This document shows positions 8,302 through 16,156 of a stretch of DNA of 64,000 nt, piece by piece. A model generated the notes under the pieces. It worked only from the letters and a program-made list of their open reading frames with translations, searched no databases and was not told the DNA's origin. Numbering within the stretch: the first letter of the stretch is position 1; every line of letters begins with the position of its first letter. The DNA is from Ruicaihuangia caeni (GTDB lineage Bacteria > Actinomycetota > Actinomycetes > Actinomycetales > Microbacteriaceae): the NCBI RefSeq assembly GCF_029952955.1, contig NZ_JASATX010000004.1:1-64000 (forward strand), in the 5' to 3' direction. Made by a program: the position numbers and the translations under genes.

Positions 8302-9341
8302 CCGACGCCTTGCCCTCCGCCGGCGTCAGCGATGCCCGCAGTCGGCCCTCCTCGCAGACGGCGCACGCGTCGCGCCGCCCTTCCACTACCGCCATTCGCC
8401 GCCACCGTCGCACCAGCGAGCAGCGCATCGACGGCATGGTCGATGCCGCACGTGTGGCTCAGCGCCTCGCGGTGTTCATGCGGGCCGGGCTGTCGCCCCG
8501 AGCGGCGTGGCATCACCTCGGCGACTCGCCGCTTCCGCGCGCCGTCTCGGCACGGCTGCAGCATCCGGGCGATATCGGTGCTGCAATCGACGACACGGTC
8601 GCGTCCATGGATGACGAGAGCCCAGAGGCCGTCGCCGCCTCTGCCATCGCGGTCTGCTGGGCAGTCGCTTCTCAAGCTGGGGCTCCACTCGCACCGGCCT
8701 TGAGCGCCATAGCGGACGGTCTCCGGGATGCCGCGGCCACCGAACGCGACATCGACGTGGCACTCGCCGGGCCGAAGGCCACGGCGAAACTCGTCACGCT
8801 GTTGCCGCTAGCAGGCATCGGGTTCGGCGCGGCCCTCGGGTTCGATACGATCGGCGTCCTCCTGGGCACGCCGGTCGGTCTCGTGTCCGCCCTGAGCGGC
8901 GTCGTCTTGATGATGCTCGGGCGCCGTTGGAGCAACCGTCTGGTGGAGCGTGCACAGCCCGCTTCGACATTGCCCGGACTTGCTCACGAACTGGTTGCGA
9001 TCGCTCTCTCCGGCGGTGCCGCGCCGGCACGCGCGTTCGACACGGTGAGTGCTGAAGCGCGACGGCGAGGCATTCACCTCGAAGGGCTCGACTCGGTCTC
9101 GGAGGTGCTCGAACTCTCAGCGCGCGCCGGTGCTCCCGCTGCGCTGCTCCTGCGCGGCGATGCCACTGAGCGGCGGCTCGACCGACGCGCCGAGAGTCAG
9201 CGTCAAGCGGCAACCCTCGCCGTGCGGCTCATGCTGCCGATGGGCATCTGCGTGCTGCCCGCGTTCATGCTGCTCGGCGTCGTGCCGATGGTCATCACCG
9301 TCGTCGGTACCACGATGGGGGCCGGCGGGGTCGGGGCCTGA
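8298..9341 (+). CDS. Tad secretion membrane protein, TadB-like and TadC-like halves in one chain
   Basis: A 347-aa inner-membrane platform protein. After an Arg/Ser-rich N-terminus, residues about 50-215 look like the T2SSF domain of TadB: FMRAGLSPRAAW, a PLAPALSAIADGLRDA segment, then two membrane helices. Residues about 225-345 look like TadC: LAHELVAIALSGGAAPARAF, a second ...LELSARAGAPAAL segment and C-terminal hydrophobic helices ending near VPMVITVVG. Most relatives encode TadB and TadC separately. Here one gene appears to do both jobs, coupled to tadA by ATGA. Pilin genes do not follow directly; they lie 9 kb away. Confidence 0.8.
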   Translation: MTDALPSAGVSDARSRPSSQTAHASRRPSTTAIRRHRRTSEQRIDGMVDAARVAQRLAVFMRAGLSPRAAWHHLGDSPLPRAVSARLQHPGDIGAAIDDTVASMDDESPEAVAASAIAVCWAVASQAGAPLAPALSAIADGLRDAAATERDIDVALAGPKATAKLVTLLPLAGIGFGAALGFDTIGVLLGTPVGLVSALSGVVLMMLGRRWSNRLVERAQPASTLPGLAHELVAIALSGGAAPARAFDTVSAEARRRGIHLEGLDSVSEVLELSARAGAPAALLLRGDATERRLDRRAESQRQAATLAVRLMLPMGICVLPAFMLLGVVPMVITVVGTTMGAGGVGA

Positions 9342-9372
9342 GTGATCCGCGGCGCCCGTGAAGCCCAGCGCT

Positions 9373-10071
9373 TCAGCTGACGAGCACTGCCAGGGGAAGG
9401 CCCTCGCACTCGTACCGCGTGAGCGTATCGCCCGCGTCACGCACTGGATCTCCCGTCGCGCGGTGCGGGTTGGTCGAAACGAGCACCCGTCCCACCGCGT
9501 TGATGACGGTGATCTCTTCCGTCTCTCCGCTCAGCAACGGCAGAAGCTCTCCCTCGACCGCGTCGAGCAGCACGTCCATGCCGTGCACGCCGATGAACTC
9601 GCCGCCCACGAACACGGGATACGCGACAGTGATCGTGTACTCATCGCTGCACAGATAGTCGACGTGCGGGCCCGCGATATGCGGCTTCCCCGTCGACACC
9701 GGGACGCGATACCACTCCAGTTCGCTGTAGTCGATGTGCTCCTTGCCGATGTTCTGCGCGGCGAGCTCGAGCTTCGAGTGGCGCGGACCCTGCCACCACG
9801 ACAAGTGGCCGCTGGCGTCGTTGAGCAGGCCGATGGCGGCGATGAAGCCGGCGCCGTAGACGGTCACGCCGGCGCGATCGAAGAGTGCCTGCGCATAGGG
9901 CAGCACGATCGCGTCGAGCTTCGCCCGGGTGAGGGGCCCCTCAGCGCGGGCGCTGGCGACGTCGGCGGCGAGCTCTCGTGTGCCCTCGCCCAGCGCATCG
10001 ACTCCGCGCTGGAAGAAGGCTGTCACGGTGTCGACTGCTGCCGGGGCATCAGTGGCCTGCAGCGCCTTCAT
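9373..10071 (-). CDS. Cache (PDC) domain-containing protein
   Basis: A 232-aa soluble protein with features of a Cache/PDC sensory domain: an aromatic-rich core, WYRVPVSTGKPHIAGPHVDY, a YTITVAYPVFVGGEFIGVHGMD strand pair and INAVGRVLVSTNP near the end. It has no signal peptide or signalling output domain, so it would be an orphan ligand-binding protein in the cytoplasm. The start at 10071 is chosen for its AAGGGAG ribosome binding site; 15 codons upstream are open but lack one. It sits beside a GntR/FCD regulator and a polyamine-type ABC operon, so a role in sensing the transported compound is plausible but inferred. Confidence 0.75.
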   Translation of the reverse strand: MKALQATDAPAAVDTVTAFFQRGVDALGEGTRELAADVASARAEGPLTRAKLDAIVLPYAQALFDRAGVTVYGAGFIAAIGLLNDASGHLSWWQGPRHSKLELAAQNIGKEHIDYSELEWYRVPVSTGKPHIAGPHVDYLCSDEYTITVAYPVFVGGEFIGVHGMDVLLDAVEGELLPLLSGETEEITVINAVGRVLVSTNPHRATGDPVRDAGDTLTRYECEGLPLAVLVS

Positions 10072-10153
10072 GCGTCGCTCCCTTGTCCGACTCTGGCGAT
10101 CAGCGAATGGTATCAACCGATAGCGGGGTCGTCACACCGCTGCGACGGTCGAG

Positions 10154-10936
10154 TCACGCGCGGTGCAGGCGCATCTGGTGGTCGATCAGCAGCGCGACCG
10201 AATCGCGCACGAAGGCATCGACCGCGGATGCTGCGGCATCCGCATCGCCCCGCTCCAGCGCGTCGAGCACAGCCAGCACGGCACGGCGCTGCTGTTCACG
10301 CGCGGAGGCGTCTTGCCCGATCAGGCCCAAGAATGGCGAGAACTCGGCCTGCAGCCGCATCTGCTCCCTGGTGAGCCGGGCCGACTGGCTGAGCGCCGCG
10401 ATTTCGGTTTGCGCTTCATCCGCAGCCCGGCGCCACGCCTTCTCATCGGCGGCGTCGGCGTTGGCGAGTCGCTGCCTGATGCGCGCTACTTCGCTCGCAT
10501 CGGCACGCGCGGCGGCGAGCCCTACACAGGCGCGCGTGATCGCGGAGTAGTGCGCGCCGAGATCGCGAAGTGCGACGCGCGACATCGCCCCAAGGCGCTT
10601 CGCCGTGAACTGCGCCGGATCCGCCGAGTCCGCGACGAAGCTGCCGCCGTTGCGCCCCCGCCTCGTGACGATCAGCCCGCGATCGCGCAGCGCGACGAGC
10701 GCCTCCCGCACCGTGACGGGTGCCACCCGCAGAGAACGCGCGAGAGCCGACTCGGACGGCAAGCGCTCGCCGGCGGGAATGAGACCGCCGGTGATCGCCT
10801 CGGCGATGCGCCGCTCCACGAGTTCCGCGCGGCCTTCGTCGCCGATCGGCAGGAACACAGCGCTCTGCATCCGCGAAGGCTGCGCCGCCGTGTCGTCTCG
10901 GCGGGCGCTGTGCTGCATTGCCCCATTGTCTCGCAT
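10154..10936 (-). CDS. GntR-family (FadR-like) transcriptional regulator
   Basis: A 260-aa regulator with an N-terminal winged helix (AERLPSESALARSLRVAPVT, then VREALVALRDRGL and a RRGRNGGSFV wing) and a C-terminal all-helical FCD-like ligand domain. The start is placed at an ATG with GGAGG four bases upstream; an in-frame TTG at 10993 would add 19 residues and overlap the operator region. It is divergent from the ABC operon starting at 11089 and probably controls it through the paired dyads at 10996-11040. The effector is unknown; the neighbouring importer suggests a polyamine or other cationic nitrogen compound. Confidence 0.88.
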   Translation of the reverse strand: MRDNGAMQHSARRDDTAAQPSRMQSAVFLPIGDEGRAELVERRIAEAITGGLIPAGERLPSESALARSLRVAPVTVREALVALRDRGLIVTRRGRNGGSFVADSADPAQFTAKRLGAMSRVALRDLGAHYSAITRACVGLAAARADASEVARIRQRLANADAADEKAWRRAADEAQTEIAALSQSARLTREQMRLQAEFSPFLGLIGQDASAREQQRRAVLAVLDALERGDADAAASAVDAFVRDSVALLIDHQMRLHRA

Positions 10937-10995
10937 CGCGCCTCCGGGCGACCTCTCGGCATGTGGCGCGCCGTCCTGCCGGCGCGCAATCAATA

Positions 10996-11040
10996 CCTAC
11001 GGAACCATAGGTCTTGCGCTCAAACCTATGGAACTATATC
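10996..11040. promoter_or_regulatory. Paired operator-like repeats between gntR and the ABC operon
   Basis: CCTACGGAACCATAGG (10996-11011) is a 12/16 dyad. A second copy, CCTATGGAACTATATC (11025-11040), keeps the CCTAyGGAACyATA core 29 bp away. The second copy overlaps a possible promoter (TTGCGC 11014-11019 with TATCTT or TATATC as -10). The location between divergent gntR and potA-like genes fits a GntR operator. Confidence 0.65.
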
Positions 11041-11088
11041 TTTGACCTCGCAGTCCCGACCAACGCCGTTCCAAGGAGTTCACGCACC

Positions 11089-12177
11089 ATGTCCGTGACC
11101 GACACCGTCGCCGAACCGTCCGCCCCATCGAAGGCGAGTGGTACCGCCGGCCTGCAGACCTCCGGAGTCACCCTCCGGGGCGTCACGAAGCGATTCGGAG
11201 ACTTCACCGCGGTCGCCGACCTCGATCTCGATGTGCGTCCGGGGGAGTTCTTCTCGATGCTCGGTCCCTCGGGTTCGGGCAAGACCACCGTGCTCCGCAT
11301 GATCGCCGGCTTCGAGCCGGTGACCGAGGGAAGCATCTCCCTCGGCGGTGCGGATGTGACCGCGCTCGCGCCGTTCGACCGAGACGTGAACACGGTGTTC
11401 CAGGACTACGCCCTGTTCCCGCACCTCTCGATCGCCGACAACGTGGCCTACGGGCTCAAAGTGCGGAAAGTGGCCAAGGCCGAGCGCGCGCGGGCGGTCC
11501 AGCGCGCGCTCGAGCAGGTGCGGCTCTCGAGCGTCGCCGAACGCCTGCCGCACCAGCTCTCCGGCGGTCAGCGTCAGCGCATCGCGCTCGCTCGTGCCCT
11601 GGTGCTGAAGCCCAAGGTGCTGCTGCTCGACGAACCGCTCGGCGCACTCGACAAGCAGCTGCGTGAAGAGATGCAGGTCGAGCTCAAGCAGATTCAGCGC
11701 GAGGTCGGGATCACCTTCATCTTCGTCACCCATGACCAGGAGGAAGCCCTCACGCTCAGCGACCGGGTCGCCGTGTTCAACAACGGCAAGGTCGAGCAGG
11801 TCGGCTCGCCCGTCGAGGTCTACGAGCAACCCGCCACTGAGTTCGTCGCCGGGTTCCTCGGGGTGTCGAACCTCGTCGGCCCGGAGCACGCGTCGCGCAT
11901 CGCCGGCATCGACCGGCTCATCAGCATCCGCCCTGAACGAGTGCGGCTGCTCCCGGCGGACGCGCAGCTGGCCTCCGACGAGGCCGGAGTCGCCGCCACC
12001 GTCGTCGAAACCGTCTACACCGGCGCGAACACGCGCACGATCGTCGAGACCGCCGAGGGGTTGCGTCTCATCGCGTCGCGCCAGAACGACCACCGTCCGG
12101 GCCTCTCTGCAGGCGCGCAGCGCGGCGATCGCGTGGTCGCGGCTTGGACGCGCGATCACGCGTCCGTCGTGCCGTGA
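11089..12177 (+). CDS. ABC transporter ATP-binding protein, PotA-type
   Basis: A 362-aa ATPase of the spermidine/putrescine-type importer family. It has Walker A GPSGSGKTT, Q-loop FQDYALFPHL, signature LSGGQRQRIALARAL, Walker B VLLLDEPLGALD, H-loop VTHDQEEAL and a C-terminal TOBE-like domain with RPERVRL. The start is set at an ATG with AAGGAG ten bases upstream. It heads an operon with a substrate-binding lipoprotein and two permeases, divergent from a GntR regulator. Substrate specificity within the polyamine/Fe/2-aminoethylphosphonate-like group cannot be read from the ATPase. Confidence 0.93.
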   Translation: MSVTDTVAEPSAPSKASGTAGLQTSGVTLRGVTKRFGDFTAVADLDLDVRPGEFFSMLGPSGSGKTTVLRMIAGFEPVTEGSISLGGADVTALAPFDRDVNTVFQDYALFPHLSIADNVAYGLKVRKVAKAERARAVQRALEQVRLSSVAERLPHQLSGGQRQRIALARALVLKPKVLLLDEPLGALDKQLREEMQVELKQIQREVGITFIFVTHDQEEALTLSDRVAVFNNGKVEQVGSPVEVYEQPATEFVAGFLGVSNLVGPEHASRIAGIDRLISIRPERVRLLPADAQLASDEAGVAATVVETVYTGANTRTIVETAEGLRLIASRQNDHRPGLSAGAQRGDRVVAAWTRDHASVVP

Positions 12178-12245
12178 CCGGCCTCGTACTCAACCACCTG
12201 CCCACGCACCGAACACCAGCAATTGATCCGAAGAAGGAGCGATTC

Positions 12246-13439
12246 ATGAAGAAGAAGCGGATGCTGCTTCCCGCCGTCGCGGCGGCAGCGGCTCTCGTAC
12301 TCGCCGGCTGTGCCAGCGGCGACGACGCGCCAGGCGGCGACGTCGACGCCCCCGGCGGTCTGCAGATCGACGTGCCCGATGTGCCGATGCTCGAGAGCCT
12401 CGGCGAGGGTGAGGGCCAGGTCAACATCGTCGCGTGGAGCGGCTTCGTGGAGCCGGCCTGGAGCGACAAGTTCACCGAGGAGACGGGCTGCGTCGTGAAC
12501 CGCCGAGTGGCCGGCACGAGCGACGAGATGGTGACGCTGATGCGCACGGGCGACTACGACCTCGTGTCCGCCTCGGGCGACGCCAGCCTCCGCCTCATCG
12601 CCGGCGGTGACGTCGCGCCGATCAACACCGAGCTCATCCCCAACTTCGGCGACGACATCGTCGAGGGCATGAAGGGCCAGATCTACGACACCATCAACGG
12701 CAAGAGCTACGGCATTCCGATCGGTCGTGGCGCGAACATCCTGCAGTACAACACCGAGGTCGTCACCGAGACGCCGACGAGTTGGGATGTCGTCTGGGAG
12801 GCCGACAGCCCCTACGCCGGCAAGATCACCGCATACGACGCGCCGATCTACATCGCGGATGCCGCGGTCTACCTCATGGCGCACCAGCCGGAGCTCGGCA
12901 TCACCAACCCGTATGCGCTCGACGAGACGCAGCTCGCTGCCGCGGTCGACCTGCTCAAGCAGCAGAACGCCATCGTGAGCGAGTACTGGGGCGACCCCGC
13001 AGCGCAGATCACCTCGTTCGTCGGCGGCACCACCGTCGTGGGCACCTCGTGGGAGGTGCTGCGCAAGCTGTCGGGCGAAGACAAGCTCAAGGGAGTGCTC
13101 CCTGAAGAGGGCTCGACCGGCTGGTCAGATGCCTGGATGATCTCGTCGCAGTCACAGAACCCGAACTGCGCCTACCTCTGGATGGACTACACCAGCTCTC
13201 CCGAGGTCAACGGTGCCATCGCGATGAACTTCGGCATGGCGCCCGCCAACGCGGCGTTCTGCGAGTTGAGCGACGAGGCGGCGGCGCACTGCGAGGAGTT
13301 CAACGCCACCGACGAGGAGTACTTCAAGAACGTCTGGTTCTGGACCACTCCGATCGAGCAGTGCGTCGACGGCCGCAAGGACGTCACCTGCACGAACTTC
13401 CAGCAGTGGACGCAGGCCTGGCTGACCGTCAAGGGATGA
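12246..13439 (+). CDS. PotD-like extracellular solute-binding lipoprotein
   Basis: A 397-aa lipoprotein with signal peptide MKKKRMLLPAVAAAAALVLAG and a lipobox LAGC (cysteine lipidated). The mature part has the PotD-type periplasmic-binding fold: VNIVAWSGFVEPAWSDKF, DYDLVSASGDASLRL, YGIPIGRGANILQYN. It captures substrate outside the membrane for the permeases that follow. It has extra cysteine pairs near the C-terminus (CELSDEAAAHC, CVDGRKDVTC). GAAGGAG precedes the ATG. A stable GNRA hairpin follows the stop. Confidence 0.92.
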   Translation: MKKKRMLLPAVAAAAALVLAGCASGDDAPGGDVDAPGGLQIDVPDVPMLESLGEGEGQVNIVAWSGFVEPAWSDKFTEETGCVVNRRVAGTSDEMVTLMRTGDYDLVSASGDASLRLIAGGDVAPINTELIPNFGDDIVEGMKGQIYDTINGKSYGIPIGRGANILQYNTEVVTETPTSWDVVWEADSPYAGKITAYDAPIYIADAAVYLMAHQPELGITNPYALDETQLAAAVDLLKQQNAIVSEYWGDPAAQITSFVGGTTVVGTSWEVLRKLSGEDKLKGVLPEEGSTGWSDAWMISSQSQNPNCAYLWMDYTSSPEVNGAIAMNFGMAPANAAFCELSDEAAAHCEEFNATDEEYFKNVWFWTTPIEQCVDGRKDVTCTNFQQWTQAWLTVKG

Positions 13440-13446
13440 CAACCGC

Positions 13447-13472
13447 GGTGGGCCGGGGAGACCCGGCCCACC
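13447..13472 (+). other. Intercistronic hairpin with GAGA tetraloop
   Basis: An 11-bp perfect stem (13447-13457 with 13462-13472) is capped by GAGA, a GNRA tetraloop. It has no T-tract. It lies between the binding-protein gene and the first permease gene, a common place for hairpins that protect the upstream mRNA or attenuate readthrough. Confidence 0.7.
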
Positions 13473-13515
13473 CCGCCGTCCGCGGCATCCGTTCGCAATC
13501 GATGAAGGAACATCA

Positions 13516-14418
13516 GTGACCACCACCGCGCCCGCCCGCGTCGACCGCTCGTCGACCGCCGGCACCAGGCCGCTGTCGACGATGCTGTATCGCCGGCCGC
13601 GCCTCCGGCTCGCAGGCCTGCTCGCCATACCGATGGTCTGGCTCGTCGGCGTCTACATCTTCTCGCTCGCGATGATGCTCGTCACCGCGTTCTGGGTGAC
13701 CGATCCCTTCACCTCGAAGGTCAAGCCGGGCTTCACGCTCGACAACTTCGCGAGCATCTTCACCACCCCGGCCTACCTCGCGACGTCTCTGCGCACACTC
13801 GGCATCGCTCTCGCGGTGACAGTGGTGTGCGCGCTGTTCGCGGTGCCGCTCGGCATCTTCATGGCGAAGATCGCGTCGCCCTGGCTCCGAGGGGTGCTGG
13901 CCGTCGCCATCACCCTCCCGCTCTGGGCCGGCTACCTCGTGAAGATCCTTGCGATGCGCATCACCTTCACCGAAGAGGGCTTCTTCAACTGGGCCCTCGC
14001 GCCGCTCGGCATCACGGGCCCAGGGTTCAGCATCGTCACGGTGATCCTCACCCTCACCTACCTCTGGTTCCCGTACATGGCCGTGCCGGTCTACACGGCG
14101 ATCCGCCAGATCCCGGTGAACCTCTTCGACGCGTCGGCCGATATGGGCGCGAAGAGCTGGACCACGATCCGCACGGTCGTGCTGCCGCTCATCAAGCCGG
14201 CCCTGCTTGCGGGCTCGATCTTCACCTTCTCATTGAGTCTCGGCGACTTCATCGCCGCCCGCTTCGTCGGCGGATCGACGCAGATGATCGGCAGCATCAT
14301 CGCCTCCAACATCAACCTCAATCCGCCCATGGCCGCGGCCTTCTCGGTCGTGCCGATCGTCTTCGTGCTGCTGTACCTCTTCGCCGTGCGCAAGTCGGGC
14401 GCGCTGCGCAACCTCTAG
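13516..14418 (+). CDS. ABC transporter permease, PotB-type
   Basis: A 300-aa inner-membrane permease of the MetI/PotB fold with six or so membrane helices and the EAA-type coupling loop around DASADMGAKSWTTIRTVVLP. It begins with GTG, preceded by GAAGGAA, and is followed nine bases later by the second permease. It forms the translocation channel with the next protein, energised by the PotA-type ATPase. Confidence 0.92.
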   Translation: MTTTAPARVDRSSTAGTRPLSTMLYRRPRLRLAGLLAIPMVWLVGVYIFSLAMMLVTAFWVTDPFTSKVKPGFTLDNFASIFTTPAYLATSLRTLGIALAVTVVCALFAVPLGIFMAKIASPWLRGVLAVAITLPLWAGYLVKILAMRITFTEEGFFNWALAPLGITGPGFSIVTVILTLTYLWFPYMAVPVYTAIRQIPVNLFDASADMGAKSWTTIRTVVLPLIKPALLAGSIFTFSLSLGDFIAARFVGGSTQMIGSIIASNINLNPPMAAAFSVVPIVFVLLYLFAVRKSGALRNL

Positions 14419-14427
14419 GAGCCCGCC

Positions 14428-15237
14428 ATGTTGAGACTCTCCCGCGGTGCGAAGATCGGGCTCGGCGCGATCGTCGCGGTCGTGCTGATCTTCATGTACA
14501 CGCCGCTCGCGCTCGTCGTGATGAACTCGTTCAACGCTGCGCGCATCGCGAGCTGGCCGATCAAGAACGTGTCGCTCGAGTGGTGGGGGGTGGCGTTCAC
14601 CAGCCAACCGATCCGCGACGCCCTCTGGAACTCGGTGGTCGTGGCGTCTGGCGCCACCCTCATCGCCATGCTGCTCGGCACCCTCGTGGCCTTCGCCTTG
14701 CAGCGCTACTCGTTCTTCGGCAAGGAGACGGTCAACCTCCTCGTCATCCTCCCGATCGCGCTGCCCGGAATCGTGACGGGTGTTGCGCTGAGCAACACCT
14801 ACAACTCGATCCTCGAGCCGATGGGCATCCATCTTGGGTACTTCGGCATGATCGTCGCGCACGCCACGTTCTGCATCGTCATGGTGTTCAACAACGTGCT
14901 CGCGCGCCTGCGCCGCATGAGCCCGAACCTTCAGGAAGCGTCGATGGACCTCGGGGCGGGCCTCTGGCAGACCTTCCGGCTCGTGACCTTCCCGCAATTC
15001 CGCACGGCCTTCATCGCCGGGGCGCTGCTCGCCTTCGCGCTCAGCTTCGACGAGGTCGTCGTGACCATCTTCACCGCCCCACCAGGCGTCGATACGCTGC
15101 CGCTCTGGATCATGAACCAGATGGGCCGCCCCAACCAGGCGAGCGTGGTGAACGTGGTCGCAACCGTCGTGATCCTCGCCTCCCTCATCCCGGTGTGGCT
15201 CTCGCAGCGACTCAGCCGGGCCGAAGAGGGCCGCTGA
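14428..15237 (+). CDS. ABC transporter permease, PotC-type
   Basis: A 269-aa inner-membrane permease. It has an N-terminal helix, the PotC-like VVMNSFNAARIASWP segment and an EAA loop LQEASMDLGAGLWQTFRLVTFP. AGGAG precedes the ATG. It completes a potA-potD-potB-potC type importer operon (11089-15237). No terminator is obvious; the next plus-strand gene begins 58 nt later. Confidence 0.92.
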   Translation: MLRLSRGAKIGLGAIVAVVLIFMYTPLALVVMNSFNAARIASWPIKNVSLEWWGVAFTSQPIRDALWNSVVVASGATLIAMLLGTLVAFALQRYSFFGKETVNLLVILPIALPGIVTGVALSNTYNSILEPMGIHLGYFGMIVAHATFCIVMVFNNVLARLRRMSPNLQEASMDLGAGLWQTFRLVTFPQFRTAFIAGALLAFALSFDEVVVTIFTAPPGVDTLPLWIMNQMGRPNQASVVNVVATVVILASLIPVWLSQRLSRAEEGR

Positions 15238-15295
15238 GGAAAGACCGCAGGGTTCGACGGATGCCGGGGGCCGTCTGTGCTGTCATCCTGGTGGC

Positions 15296-16156
15296 ATGCA
15301 CGCCGGTCGCCGCGCATCCGAACGCAGTCCGAGGGTCGCGGTAACGCCCAGTGGTCGCCCGCGGTTCGTGCTCGTGCACGGCTCGCGACTGTCGAGCACG
15401 CAGTGGCGCCCGCAGGTGCCGCTGCTCGAGCGGGCCGGCCCCGTTGCGTTGGTCGACCTTCCCGGGCACGGGAGCCGGTCGAAGGAGCCTTTCACACTCG
15501 ACCGGGCGGCAGAGGTCATCGCCGAAGCAGTGGCCGAAGCCTCCTCCGACGAAGCGGTAGTGCTCGTGGGGCACTCGCTCGGCGGCTACGCGGCCATGAC
15601 CTATGCGGCCCGGCATCCGAAGTCCCTGGCCGGACTCGTGCTCGCTGGCAGCAGCGCCACGCCAGTCGGGGCTGGAGCGGCCGTGTACCGATGGGTCGCG
15701 CGGGTCACCGACCGGCTGGGCGAGCAACGCATGACGCGCATCAACAATCGGGTGCTGCGCCGCCTGTACCGGCCGGAGCTGATCGAGCCGGTGATCGCGG
15801 GCGGCTATTGGTTCGCGCCCACGCCGGCCGCCTGGCGCGAGGTGATGGAGCGGTGCCGGCCTTCGATGCTGTGGGCCGTCGAGTGCCCCGTGCTGCTGCT
15901 CAACGGGCGGTTCGACCAGTTCCGGGTGGGTGTCAGGGACTACCTGCGGGCCTGCATCGACGGTCGCGCCGAGACCATCCCGAGGGCTGGGCACTTCTCG
16001 AATCTCGACCGGCCCGAGGCGTTCGCAGCGGCGGTCATGCGATTCGCCGACGAGGTGACCACGCCCTCGGGCAGCGAGACGCGGGTGACTGACCGACGGC
16101 CACAACGATCACTTTCTCACGAGCTCGTACACGATGATTCGATTGACCGGTATTGA
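15296..16156 (+). CDS. Alpha/beta hydrolase
   Basis: A 286-aa cytoplasmic alpha/beta-fold hydrolase. The oxyanion HGS (28-30), nucleophile elbow GHSLGG (S94), an acid in NGRFDQF and the catalytic histidine in RAGHFSN form a complete triad. The substrate is unknown. Its last 48 bases overlap the 3' end of the convergent glycosyltransferase gene. The final 30 residues are a polar tail beyond the fold, so the true functional end may be earlier. Confidence 0.85.
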   Translation: MHAGRRASERSPRVAVTPSGRPRFVLVHGSRLSSTQWRPQVPLLERAGPVALVDLPGHGSRSKEPFTLDRAAEVIAEAVAEASSDEAVVLVGHSLGGYAAMTYAARHPKSLAGLVLAGSSATPVGAGAAVYRWVARVTDRLGEQRMTRINNRVLRRLYRPELIEPVIAGGYWFAPTPAAWREVMERCRPSMLWAVECPVLLLNGRFDQFRVGVRDYLRACIDGRAETIPRAGHFSNLDRPEAFAAAVMRFADEVTTPSGSETRVTDRRPQRSLSHELVHDDSIDRY

